Assembly (NCBI GenBank): GCA_963621145.1
Contig: CAVFDI010000069.1
Coordinates: 1-8,495 of the forward strand
DNA from: W0P28-013 sp963621145
Lineage (GTDB): Bacteria; Bacteroidota; Bacteroidia; Bacteroidales; Paludibacteraceae
Direction of reading: 5' to 3'
Length of the DNA: 8,495 bases
Shown here: piece by piece, positions 1 to 7,025 of the stretch
Numbering within the stretch: position 1 is the stretch's first letter
Layout of the letters: each line of letters starts with the position of its first letter
Translations under genes and position numbers: made by a program
The notes under the pieces: generated by a model
What the model was told of the DNA's origin: nothing
What the model saw: only the letters and a program-made list of their open reading frames with translations
The model's database searches: none

Positions 1-34
1 AGCAATTTCGACAAACCAAGAAACCTTTCCAACC

Positions 35-65
35 AGAAATCTAGAAATCTAGAAATCAGAAACCT
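35..65. repeat. 8-base tandem repeat downstream of rodA
   Basis: About four head-to-tail copies of an octamer: AGAAATCT (35-42), AGAAATCT (43-50), AGAAATC (51-57, one base short) and AGAAACCT (58-65). A further AGAAACCT lies at 19-26. The tract is non-coding and lies just past the end of the rod-shape operon. No hairpin with a T-run that would end the operon is visible in 1-107, so the terminator is either beyond the window or absent. Function unknown. Confidence 0.75.
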
Positions 66-85
66 GCTTTGCCGCCCGCCAATCT

Positions 86-106
86 GAAATTTGAAATTTG
101 AAATTC
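86..106. repeat. 7-base tandem repeat touching the rodA stop
   Basis: Three consecutive heptamers, GAAATTT, GAAATTT and GAAATTC, end one base before the rodA stop codon (TAA, read from 108-110 on the minus strand). A similar motif (TTGAAATCAGAAATTCT, 3981-3997) overlaps the mreC stop, so related AT-rich words recur at 3' gene ends here. Role unknown. Confidence 0.75.
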
Positions 107-107
107 T

Positions 108-1571
108 TTAATTCGCTCGTTGCTTGTTGGCAATGTCGAGGCGGAGGAAGATGAAGAGCAAGATGGTGAACGACCACATGCTAGAGCCGCCGTAGCTGAA
201 GAATGGCAGCGGAATGCCGATGACTGGCATCAGACCGATGACCATGCCGATGTTCACCAATATGTGGAATAGGAAAATGCCAACCACGCAGTAGCCGTAG
301 ATTCGCGAAAAGGCTTCGCGTTGCGCTTCGGCTAGTCGCATCAGGCGGAAAAGCAGCCCCATGTAGGTGAACAGCACAAACAATGCGCCAAGAAATCCGT
401 ACTCTTCGCCCACGGTGCAGAAAATGAAGTCGGTGTGCTGTTCTGGCACGAATTTGAGCGTTGTTTGTGTGCCATTCAGGAAGCCTTTGCCCGTGAAACC
501 GCCCGAGCCAATGGCAATTTTGGCTTGTTCCACATTGTAGCCGTCGCCTTTGGGGTCGTCCTTCATGCCTAGCAGCACCTCGATGCGCGAGCGTTGGTGC
601 GGTTTGAAGACATTGTCGAATACGTAATTCACTGAGTAGCAATAGGTTATGCCAATCACTACAAATGCCAAAACTAGCCAAAGTCGGTTGCAGCGTGTGC
701 GCACGGCAAACACTGCCGCATAGATGCCCGTGGCGGCAAGCACCGCCAGCAGCACATAGACGAAATTCACCTTCAGCCAGCCAAACGCATGAATGGCGAT
801 GGCCACGGCAAACACTGCTAGGTAGCCGTAGACGAGAAATCGCACGGGCGTTTTGGAGGTGCGGTAGCGCAGAATCATGCCGAAAGCCACTATCAGCATC
901 AGAATGAAGGCGATGGCCAAGCCCATGGAGGCCGACGGCACGCCGGCAAACGGCAATGCGCCAAAACGCACCACCACCACAAACAGCACCACAGCGCAGA
1001 GTGCTGCAAAAGGAATGAGTCCAGGCAGACCTTCGCGGTAGAGCATGAGCATGAACGAGGCATAAACCAAGGCCGAACCAGTCTCGTTTTGCAAGATGAT
1101 TAAGCCCATCGGAATAAGTATCAACAGGCAGACTATCAGGTAGTTACGCAAACCGCTCAGTTTGAAACCATATTGTCCCATAACATTCGCCACGGCCAGC
1201 GCCGTAACGAATTTCGAGAACTCGGCGGGCTGCAGTCGCACGGGGCCAAGTGCTAGCCACGACCGTGATCCTTTAATCTCTGGCGCTAGAAAAATGGTGC
1301 CAATCAATAGCAAAATCATCAGCAGATAGAGCAGCATGCTGAACGATTGGTAGGCACGCGCATCGATAAGCAAAATGATGCCAGCCAAGCCCAGCGAACA
1401 GAGAATCCACACAAACTGTTTGCCCGAAAAATAGGCAAAATCGAATATCGAAGTCTGGTCCATGTCGTGGCTTGCGCCGTACACATTGAGCCAACCAAAC
1501 AGCACCAACACCAGATACATCACCACTGTTGGCCAGTCGATATAGCGCCATATATTAGTATTTCTTGACAT
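108..1571 (-). CDS. rodA: Rod-shape SEDS peptidoglycan glycosyltransferase RodA
   Basis: Polytopic inner-membrane SEDS-family protein of 487 residues. It polymerises lipid II into glycan strands during sidewall growth, as partner of PBP2. Family signatures visible are GSRSWLALGPVRLQPAEFSK (101-120), QNETGSALV (161-169), HQRSRI (325-330), PEQHTDFIF (376-384) and the C-terminal PLPFFSYGGSS (455-464 region). D381 in HTDFIF aligns with the catalytic Asp of RodA/FtsW. The protein is about 115 residues longer than E. coli RodA (370). Most of the excess is hydrophobic sequence between E163 and H325, consistent with extra membrane helices; I recall similar lengths in Bacteroidetes RodA. The ATG at 1569-1571 lies inside the end of mrdA (17-base overlap), which suggests translational coupling. 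It is the last gene of the operon in this window. Confidence 0.96.
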   Translation of the reverse strand: MSRNTNIWRYIDWPTVVMYLVLVLFGWLNVYGASHDMDQTSIFDFAYFSGKQFVWILCSLGLAGIILLIDARAYQSFSMLLYLLMILLLIGTIFLAPEIKGSRSWLALGPVRLQPAEFSKFVTALAVANVMGQYGFKLSGLRNYLIVCLLILIPMGLIILQNETGSALVYASFMLMLYREGLPGLIPFAALCAVVLFVVVVRFGALPFAGVPSASMGLAIAFILMLIVAFGMILRYRTSKTPVRFLVYGYLAVFAVAIAIHAFGWLKVNFVYVLLAVLAATGIYAAVFAVRTRCNRLWLVLAFVVIGITYCYSVNYVFDNVFKPHQRSRIEVLLGMKDDPKGDGYNVEQAKIAIGSGGFTGKGFLNGTQTTLKFVPEQHTDFIFCTVGEEYGFLGALFVLFTYMGLLFRLMRLAEAQREAFSRIYGYCVVGIFLFHILVNIGMVIGLMPVIGIPLPFFSYGGSSMWSFTILLFIFLRLDIANKQRAN

Positions 1572-3399
1572 TGGGATCGGTTACTGCTGAGGTGAAACGA
1601 TTGTAGAGATCTTTGCGCACGATGTCGCCTTTCAGGTACTGCTCGAGCACTAGGCTGGCGATAGGATTGGCCCAAGTGGCACCAAATCCGCAGTTTTCGA
1701 TGACCACAGCCACAGCGATGGTTGGGTTGTCTTTTGGCGCAAAGCCTATGAAGATGGAGTGCGGGCGACCGTGGTTGTTGTCCACCGTGCCAGTCTTGCC
1801 GCACATCTGCACGCTGTCAATCTTGTACCAGCGACCGGTGCCGTATTCGCACACGCGCCACATGCCGTTACGCACTGCTCCAAAATAGGCCGAATCTACC
1901 GAAGTCTGATGGCGGCGCAGCAGCATGGAGTCGGCGCGATTGAGGTGTGGCGTGATGTACCAGCCGCCATTGGCTATGACTGCTGCCACATTGGCCAGTT
2001 GCAACGGCGTAACTTGCACCTCGCCTTGTCCGATGGAGTTGGAGCGAATGGTGAGTGCGCGCCAACCCGTTGGGCCATAGATGCGATCGTAGGTTACTAT
2101 GCGCGGAATGCCGCCATTGGCTTGGTCGGGAATGTCGCTGTCGGCGAATTTTGGGCCGAGTCCAAAACTCAGCACATCGTTGCGCCAGCGGTTGTAGTTT
2201 TCTTTGAAATTTTCGTTATTCTCGCCGTAACCACCGCGTTCGAGCGTGGCTTTGTAGGCTTGCCAAAAGTAGGGATTGCAACTCTGTTCGATGGCGTTTT
2301 CGAGCGACACGGGCGAGCCGTGATGGTGCGTGCATTTTATCGGTGCCGAACTTGGTCCGTTGCACGGATACAGCGTGTGTGCGGTGATTCCGCCTTCCTG
2401 TTGGCAGACGAGCGCTTGCACTGTTTTGAAGGTCGAGCCGGGCGAATAAACACCTTGAATGGCACGGTTGAGCAGTGGTTTTGTGGGGTCGGCTAGCAGC
2501 GTGGCGTAGTTTTCGGAGCGTTGGCGCCCGACAAGAATGTCGGGATTCCAAGTTGGGTTCGAAGCGATGGCAAGAATCTCGCCAGTGGCAGGTTCTATGG
2601 CCACCACACTGCCGCGCTTGCCAGCAAGCAACGCTTCAGCCACCATCTGCAGCCGATAGTCGAGCGTCACGGTGATGTTTTTTCCTGCCACGGCAGATAC
2701 ATCGTATTCGCCATTGTGGTAGCGCCCTTGAATGCGTCCCGACACATCGCGTAGCATTATCTCCACGCCATTGGTGCCACGAAGGTCTTTTTCGTATGCT
2801 TTTTCCAAGCCGCTCACGCCGGCATAGTCGCCCTGCTTGTAGCACGAGTCGCGCTCGAGCATGCGTTTCGACACTTCGCCGATGGAACCGAGAGCGTGCG
2901 CTGCCACGGGATAGTTGTAACTGCGCAGAGTTCGCGTTTGAATGCTTACGCCAGGAAAACGGTGCATTTTTTCTTGCATCGTGGCATACTCCTCGGGTGT
3001 AAGTTGCGTGATGAAACGCTGCGGCGTGCGTTGCGAATAGCCACGACGGTGTTTCATCTCGCTTAATCGCAAATCGAATTCGTCGCGCGAAATCTGCAAC
3101 CATTCGCAAAAAGCCACCGTGTCGAGTGGGGCAGGCTCATTTTTCTTGTGGCGCCATTCGGCCACGGTAACTAGCACATCGTAGGTCGGGTGGTTGTAGA
3201 CCAATAGTTCGCCGTTGCGGTCGTAGATGAGTCCACGCGGCGCATACACCGTGCGACGGAGCAGCGCGTTGCCATCGGCTTGTTCGCCATAGTCGCGCAC
3301 AATTTGCAGAATGAAAAGTTGCACAACGAACACTGCCACCAAAATCGCAATAAAGACTTTGATGACAAAATATCGTCCGCTGTTTGCGTCGTTTATCAC
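1555..3399 (-). CDS. mrdA: Penicillin-binding protein 2 (elongasome transpeptidase)
   Basis: Monofunctional class B PBP of 614 residues that cross-links sidewall peptidoglycan and works with RodA. It has a short cytoplasmic N-terminus, one membrane anchor (about 12-33), a PBP-dimer/pedestal domain (about 45-225, starting APRGLIYDRNG) and a transpeptidase domain (about 260-590). The active-site motifs are all present: S322-T-F-K325 (nucleophile and base), S373-C-N375 and K535-T-G537. SIGQGEVQVTPLQLAN (455-470) is also typical. C346, C356, H360 and C374 are placed like the metal ligands reported for E. coli PBP2. The start is GTG at 3397-3399, overlapping the mreD stop as GTGA. No ATG lies near, and the anchor begins about 11 residues in, so this start is likely and probably coupled to mreD translation. 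Beta-lactams of the mecillinam type are the known family inhibitors. Confidence 0.96.
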   Translation of the reverse strand: MINDANSGRYFVIKVFIAILVAVFVVQLFILQIVRDYGEQADGNALLRRTVYAPRGLIYDRNGELLVYNHPTYDVLVTVAEWRHKKNEPAPLDTVAFCEWLQISRDEFDLRLSEMKHRRGYSQRTPQRFITQLTPEEYATMQEKMHRFPGVSIQTRTLRSYNYPVAAHALGSIGEVSKRMLERDSCYKQGDYAGVSGLEKAYEKDLRGTNGVEIMLRDVSGRIQGRYHNGEYDVSAVAGKNITVTLDYRLQMVAEALLAGKRGSVVAIEPATGEILAIASNPTWNPDILVGRQRSENYATLLADPTKPLLNRAIQGVYSPGSTFKTVQALVCQQEGGITAHTLYPCNGPSSAPIKCTHHHGSPVSLENAIEQSCNPYFWQAYKATLERGGYGENNENFKENYNRWRNDVLSFGLGPKFADSDIPDQANGGIPRIVTYDRIYGPTGWRALTIRSNSIGQGEVQVTPLQLANVAAVIANGGWYITPHLNRADSMLLRRHQTSVDSAYFGAVRNGMWRVCEYGTGRWYKIDSVQMCGKTGTVDNNHGRPHSIFIGFAPKDNPTIAVAVVIENCGFGATWANPIASLVLEQYLKGDIVRKDLYNRFTSAVTDPNVKKY

Positions 3400-3896
3400 C
3401 GTCGGTTGTTTTTAAGAAATTCGATGCAAATGATCAAAACGAAGGTGAAGATGGCGCTGCAAAGTGTTTTGAGCAGTACCATGCCCGTGTGAGCAAACGA
3501 AAATGCCTCGAGCGAGAAGAGCATCAAGTGGTGAATCACTATCAGCACGGCGGCGTAGAGATAGTAGGCGCTGCCAAACGAGGCAATTGAAGGATAAGGT
3601 TTTTCGAGATTTTCGCGCGATGCCACCAACCGCATGATGTATGGACGCAAAAATGCCACCAACACCGTTGCCGAAGTGTGAATGCCGTAGCTATTGCAAA
3701 AAATGTCGATGACGAAACCAAGCGCAAACGCTATCACCATGACTAGCGCAGGCGACATGGCCACAGGAAGTGCCAAAATTGCCCAAATGTAGAGATACGG
3801 ACATGCCAAACCGAACAGATGAATGTTGTTCAGCACCAGCACTTGTATCGCCACAAGCAGCAAAATCAGCAATGTCTGTTTTAGTTCGTCGCGCAT
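3396..3896 (-). CDS. mreD: Rod-shape-determining membrane protein MreD
   Basis: Very hydrophobic 166-residue protein with about five predicted membrane segments: near 8-25, 30-48, 50-70, 100-122 and 137-160. It contains the MreD-like stretch LGFVIDIFCNSYGIHTSA (59-76). MreD is part of the membrane scaffold linking MreB filaments to PBP2/RodA through MreC; it has no known catalytic activity. MreD is poorly conserved, so the call rests on hydropathy, length (usual about 160-170) and its position between mreC and mrdA. The ATG at 3894-3896 is followed at once by a polar MRDELKQ leader and the first helix. The stop overlaps the mrdA GTG by four bases. It is separated from mreC by 90 bases carrying a short tandem repeat, the widest gap in the operon. 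Confidence 0.93.
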   Translation of the reverse strand: MRDELKQTLLILLLVAIQVLVLNNIHLFGLACPYLYIWAILALPVAMSPALVMVIAFALGFVIDIFCNSYGIHTSATVLVAFLRPYIMRLVASRENLEKPYPSIASFGSAYYLYAAVLIVIHHLMLFSLEAFSFAHTGMVLLKTLCSAIFTFVLIICIEFLKNNRR

Positions 3897-3900
3897 GAAG

Positions 3901-3944
3901 GTTTATAGGGTTTGTAAAGTTTATAAAGTTCGAAAGTTTATAAA
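3901..3944. repeat. 9-base tandem repeat between mreC and mreD
   Basis: Units read on the plus strand are GTTTATAGG (3901-3909), GTTTGTAAA (3910-3918), GTTTATAAA (3919-3927), an 8-base variant GTTCGAAA (3928-3935) and GTTTATAAA (3936-3944). On the transcribed strand this is a TTTATAAAC array ending a few bases before the mreD start codon. It lies inside an otherwise compact operon. I see no strong hairpin in the rest of the gap (3945-3986). Role unknown; it could affect mreD translation because it forms the AU-rich leader immediately upstream of the ATG. Confidence 0.8.
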
Positions 3945-3986
3945 GCTAGGGCGCTGCAGTTGGTCGTGGAAACCATCAATTTGAAA

Positions 3987-4802
3987 TCAGAAATTCTCTT
4001 TTATCACCTGTTTCAGTTCTTCGCGGTGAGCGCAATCGACCACATGCACAGCGCTTATGGTGCGGAAGTTTGCCAAAAGTCGCAGTCTGATTTTGCAGAA
4101 AACCTGACTTTCGTTCACCTCCACATTATCCACCACGCCAATCGGCACGCCATCGGCAAAAATGGCAGAGTAGCCGCTCGTTACCACCGTGTCGCCTGCT
4201 TCTACATCGACATGATACGGAATGTCGGTCAGCGTGGCATATTCGGGCGAAAGTCCGTCCCAAACCACCGAGCCGATGTAACCATTTTTCGCAATCTTGC
4301 TGCTGATTATCGATTTCGTGCTGATGACTGGCATCACCACGGCGTAGTGCTCCGACACGGCATCGACCATGCCAATCACACCTTCGCCGTTCATCACGCC
4401 CATGTCGACTGCCACGCCATCGGCTGCGCCGCGGTTCAGCACTACCACATTCTGCATACGGTTTACCGAGCAGTAGACTACTTTGGCCGAGAATGTGCGA
4501 TACGCGCCTTCGGCTTTCGTGGCCGCTAAGGTGTCGGGCTGTTGCGCCTCGAGTTCGGCAATGCGGTTGAGCAGCGCACTGTTTTCGTCGATAAGTTGCT
4601 GATTTTCACTGCCTAGGCTGAAATAATCGGTGCATGCGCTTGTGGCGGAATATATGGCAGCCACCACCGACGAATTGAATCGGTAAAACGCACTTTGCTG
4701 CACAGCATTGAAGTTGCAGATGAGCAGAAAAGCAATCACTTCTAAGAATAGGAATTCGAAGAAGTGTGCAAATCGAGCAAAAAATCGCAGCAGTGCCGAC
4801 AT
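3987..4802 (-). CDS. mreC: Rod-shape-determining protein MreC
   Basis: Bitopic inner-membrane scaffold protein whose periplasmic part contacts and activates PBP2. With the start chosen here it has 271 residues: a basic N-terminus, a membrane helix (about 10-31), a coiled coil of heptad character (about 65-92, with QQLIDENSALLNRIAELEAQQ-like spacing) and the two beta-barrel periplasmic domains (about 105-260). Characteristic segments are VVLNRGAADGVAVDMGV, GVIGMV and TSGYSAIFADGVPIGVV. The frame stays open two codons further to a TTG (4808), but ATG at 4800-4802 gives MSALLRFF, which matches the usual MreC beginning, so I use the ATG. A terminator-like hairpin ends 12 bases before this ATG. 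The C-terminal stop overlaps a GAAATCAGAAATTCT motif. Confidence 0.95.
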   Translation of the reverse strand: MSALLRFFARFAHFFEFLFLEVIAFLLICNFNAVQQSAFYRFNSSVVAAIYSATSACTDYFSLGSENQQLIDENSALLNRIAELEAQQPDTLAATKAEGAYRTFSAKVVYCSVNRMQNVVVLNRGAADGVAVDMGVMNGEGVIGMVDAVSEHYAVVMPVISTKSIISSKIAKNGYIGSVVWDGLSPEYATLTDIPYHVDVEAGDTVVTSGYSAIFADGVPIGVVDNVEVNESQVFCKIRLRLLANFRTISAVHVVDCAHREELKQVIKENF

Positions 4803-4814
4803 GTGCAAAAGTTG

Positions 4815-4844
4815 AAAAGGCGGCAGATACCGAGATCCACCGCC
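4815..4844 (-). terminator. Terminator-like hairpin between mreB and mreC
   Basis: Read on the minus strand, GGCGGTGGAT (4844-4835) pairs with ATCTGCCGCC (4828-4819). The stem is 10 bp, including two G-U wobbles and five outer G-C pairs, around the 6-base loop CTCGGT. TTTT (4818-4815) follows directly, with a second TTTT at 4810-4807. It begins 16 bases after the mreB stop and ends 12 bases before the mreC ATG. The downstream genes form one tightly packed unit with no other obvious promoter, so partial termination (attenuation) or an RNA processing/stability element is more likely than a full stop. The U-run is short, which also argues for leaky function. Confidence 0.6.
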
Positions 4845-4860
4845 AAATTTTTATTTCCGA

Positions 4861-5883
4861 TTAACGGAGCAAGAATTGGAATTTGTCTACATTTTTCAGT
4901 GCCACACCTGTGCCGCGTGCAACTGCGTGCAGCGGATCGTCGGCCACATGGAATGGAATTTGAATTTTGTCGGTCAGTCGCTTAGCCAAACCACGCAGCA
5001 AAGCACCGCCTCCAGCCAAGTAGATGCCGTTTTTCACCAAGTCGGCGTAGAGTTCTGGTGGTGTCTCGTCGAGTGCTGCCACCACAGCCGTCTCAATTTT
5101 GGTGATAGATTTTTCGAGACAGTGTGCCACCTCCTGATACGAAACAGGCACTTTCATTGGCAGCGCTGTCATCTTGTTTGGACCATCGACCACAAAATCC
5201 TCTGGTGCTTCGTCGCCAAGGTCTATCAGGGCAGAACCAACTTTAATTTTTATCTGTTCGGCCATGCGTTCGCCCACTTTGATGTTGTGTTGGCGGTTCA
5301 TATAGTCGATAATGTCTTGTGTGAAATCGTCGCCAGCAATGCGAATGGATTGGTTCGAAACCATGCCACCCAGCGAGATGACGGCAATCTCGGTGGTGCC
5401 ACCGCCTATGTCCACAATCATGCAGCCTTCGGGCGCTTCCACATCGAGTCCGATGCCGATGGCAGCAGCCATTGGTTCGTAAATCATGTAGACCTCGCGT
5501 CCGCCAGCGTGTTCCGACGAGTCGCGAACGGCGCGCACTTCGACCTCGGTGCTGCCCGACGGAATGCCAACTACCATGCGCAACGATGGTGTAACCAGTT
5601 TGCCGCGGTGCGGAATCATCTTTATCAGTCCGCGAATCATCAGTTCTGCGGCGTTGAAGTCGGCAATGACGCCGTCGCGCAATGGACGAATGGTGCGAAT
5701 GTTTTGGTGCTCGCGCCCTTGCATTTGCTGTGCTTTGCGACCTATGGCTATCACTTTGCCGTTGGTGCGGTCGAGCGCAATTATCGATGGCTCGTCAACC
5801 ACAATCTTGTCGTTGCAAGTAATGATGGTATTGGCGGTGCCAAGGTCAATGGCGACATCTTGTGTGAAAGAGAAAAGTCCCAT
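4861..5883 (-). CDS. mreB: Rod-shape-determining actin homologue MreB
   Basis: Complete 340-residue bacterial actin. It forms membrane-bound antiparallel filaments that orient the cell-wall elongation complex. The N-terminal MGLFSF is a hydrophobic membrane-binding patch. Nucleotide-binding elements are phosphate-1 DLGTANT (13-19), the catalytic Glu in IYEPMAAAIG (E136), phosphate-2 VDIGGGTTE (157-165) and the adenosine loop LAGGGALLRGL (289-299). PSGSTEVEVRAVRDSSEHAG (108-127) is the usual MreB signature with small variations. Length and motifs are normal. It is the first gene of the operon, with a TAnnTTTG-type promoter about 35 bases upstream and an A-rich leader without a Shine-Dalgarno site, as is normal in Bacteroidetes. 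Confidence 0.98.
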   Translation of the reverse strand: MGLFSFTQDVAIDLGTANTIITCNDKIVVDEPSIIALDRTNGKVIAIGRKAQQMQGREHQNIRTIRPLRDGVIADFNAAELMIRGLIKMIPHRGKLVTPSLRMVVGIPSGSTEVEVRAVRDSSEHAGGREVYMIYEPMAAAIGIGLDVEAPEGCMIVDIGGGTTEIAVISLGGMVSNQSIRIAGDDFTQDIIDYMNRQHNIKVGERMAEQIKIKVGSALIDLGDEAPEDFVVDGPNKMTALPMKVPVSYQEVAHCLEKSITKIETAVVAALDETPPELYADLVKNGIYLAGGGALLRGLAKRLTDKIQIPFHVADDPLHAVARGTGVALKNVDKFQFLLR

Positions 5884-5917
5884 TTTTTCTATCTTTTTTC
5901 AGTAAAATTACAACCGA

Positions 5918-5947
5918 CAAAAATAGTAAAAAAAATGCCAATTCAAG
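5918..5947 (-). promoter_or_regulatory. Probable promoter of the mreB operon
   Basis: On the minus strand, TATTTTTG (5925-5918) fits the Bacteroidetes -7 consensus TAnnTTTG exactly. CTTG (5947-5944), one base off the -33 TTTG element, lies 18 bases upstream. An A/T-run sits in the spacer and another A8 tract lies upstream (5961-5968). Transcription would begin near 5910, leaving a leader of about 25-30 bases before the mreB ATG. Inferred from pattern only. Confidence 0.55.
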
Positions 5948-6371
5948 CGGTTGTAGCGAATTTTTTTTCAACAATCGAAAAAATGTCATTTCCGATTTTG
6001 TGTTTTTCATTTCAGAACATAACCGAAGATTGTATATGCGTAATTTTCTGGATAAAATATTTTTTGTATTGTGTTGATAATCAGTTAGTTGTGATAATGA
6101 TGATTATTTTTGTAGAAAATCATTTGAACAGAGTGGAATAATTTTTGTAAATTTCCAAAGTGTAAGGTAGGTTTCGAAAATTGTCTTTGCAAGAAATTTT
6201 GAAATATAATCGAGCAGATTTTTTTTGATTTTCGAAGGAGCAGGGTGTTCTGTAATTGAGAAAGGACGAAAAAGAAGCCGATTAGAAACGAAAATTCGCA
6301 AAGAGCGATCAAAACCGCAAAAACATTTAGGGACTTGCTTTAGAACCTACCGTAAATCAATAGGAAAGAAA
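5948..6371. other. A+T-rich spacer without a convincing gene
   Basis: This stretch of about 420 bases is clearly more A+T-rich than the flanking operons, with many T and A runs. The short open frames on both strands give low-complexity translations with no family resemblance. A frame continues upstream of the antitoxin from 6225, but its first 49 residues look non-coding (Lys/Arg-rich, from A-rich DNA). Possible plus-strand promoter elements for the antitoxin module are TATTTTTG (6105-6112, exact TAnnTTTG but no good -33 box) and a TTGTCT/TATAAT pair (6181-6186 and 6205-6210, 18-base spacing), which resembles sigma-70 sites that Bacteroidetes do not typically use. I would trust neither without mapping. 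Confidence 0.6.
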
Positions 6372-6587
6372 ATGGAAGCAGGACTGAACAATGCGCAGTT
6401 GCATTTGGTAAAATTATTCTCGTTTATTCGTACGCAATCTGCATTCAACGAGTTGCAAAGTGTGTTGGCGCAGCATTATGCCAAAGAAATTGACCGTCAG
6501 TTGGAAGAATTGTGGAATAGCGGAAAAATGAATGCCGCAAAAATGGATGAGTTAAGACACACACATCTTCGTACGCCCTATAAATGA
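6372..6587 (+). CDS. Small antitoxin-like protein paired with a PIN toxin
   Basis: A 71-residue protein starting MEAGLNNAQLHLVKLFSF and ending HLRTPYK. I recognise this from memory as the small protein (sometimes mislabelled) that precedes PIN-domain toxins of the COG1569 type in Bacteroidales; LNNAQLHL near the start and the HLRTPYK end are the recurring parts. It is mostly predicted helix (about 6-50) with an acidic/amphipathic middle (AKEIDRQLEELWNSG). The likely role is to neutralise the toxin and possibly repress the module. The frame is open back to 6225, but ATG 6372 follows an AGGAAAG stretch (6362-6368), matches the family beginning and excludes the A-rich leader. Its TGA overlaps the toxin ATG by four bases (ATGA), a sign of coupled translation. 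The gene looks intact although its partner is broken. The antitoxin role is inference from family and context. Confidence 0.8.
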   Translation: MEAGLNNAQLHLVKLFSFIRTQSAFNELQSVLAQHYAKEIDRQLEELWNSGKMNAAKMDELRHTHLRTPYK

Positions 6588-7004
6588 AGCGTGTTGTTCG
6601 AATTGTTTGCTAGTTGCCATCAGCAAACGAAATCCTGAATATATTGTTTGGGAATAGTTTCAGCGTGGGCATTATATGCTTTGTGTTACAAATGAAATTC
6701 TTTCGGAATATGAGGAGATGATTTCAAAATTTACAACTCCTGAAATAGCACAATCAGTCATTATGCTGTTGGTGAATAGTAGAAATGTGAAATATGTCGA
6801 GACTTGTTTCAATTTGGATTAATAAAATCTGATCCAGACGACAATAAATTTGTCGATTGTGCAATCGCTGCTAATGCAACTTACATTGTATCAAATGATA
6901 AAAATTTCGATGAACTCGATGCAATTCCATTTCCACAAGTGAATCACATAAAATTGGATGTTTTCATAAAGTCATTGAAAAGGTCGGCAAAGAAGAGGAT
7001 TTGA
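6584..7004 (+). pseudogene. PIN-domain toxin (COG1569-like), inactivated
   Basis: Remnant of a PIN-type endoribonuclease toxin, about 142 residues when reconstructed. The reading passes through all three frames. It starts MKRVV (6584-6598) and resumes one frame off at NCLLVAISKRNPEY (from 6601) with only CG in between, where the family has a hydrophobic-Asp-Thr: about 7 bases are missing, including the first catalytic Asp. GAA TAG TTT (6652-6660) then places a stop where WE-x-FQRG is expected. The text continues through LCVTNEILSEYEEM (conserved acidic Glu) to YVET near 6804. There one base, probably a T from the run at 6807-6809, is missing, and the third frame carries FQFGLIKSDPDDNKFVDCAI, ATYIVSNDKNF and the TGA at 7002-7004. 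Later catalytic acidic residues (SDPDD, SNDKNF) remain. Three separate lesions make sequencing error an unlikely sole cause. The palindromic terminator follows 22 bases on. Confidence 0.85.
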
Positions 7005-7025
7005 TTTCTAATTTTTTTCTGTAAT

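Noticed and set aside
1759..2496. 245-residue plus-strand open frame opposite mrdA
   Set aside because: Antisense shadow; all PBP2 catalytic motifs are on the minus strand in this interval.
4803..4808. Two-codon longer MreC starting at TTG 4808
   Set aside because: An ATG follows two codons later and gives the usual MreC N-terminus; nothing favours TTG.
6094..6112. ATAAT-GATG-ATTAT hairpin followed by T-run as a terminator
   Set aside because: The stem is only 5 A-T pairs, too weak to count, and there is no gene upstream on that strand.
4876..6141. 421-residue plus-strand open frame opposite mreB
   Set aside because: It is a shadow of mreB codons. The translation is rich in His, Asn, Cys and Val with no family resemblance, and mreB is certain on the other strand.
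6085..6312. Minus-strand small protein of 65-75 residues
   Set aside because: Phe/Lys/Leu-rich translation of A+T-rich DNA, with no motif and no clear start signal.
6225..6371. N-terminal extension of the antitoxin by 49 residues
   Set aside because: Lys/Arg-rich low-complexity translation of A-rich DNA. The family beginning and a purine-rich ribosome-binding stretch both point to ATG 6372.
6804..7004. Separate 66-residue gene starting at TTG 6804
   Set aside because: It is the C-terminal part of the PIN toxin in a shifted frame; the preceding text continues the same protein in another frame.
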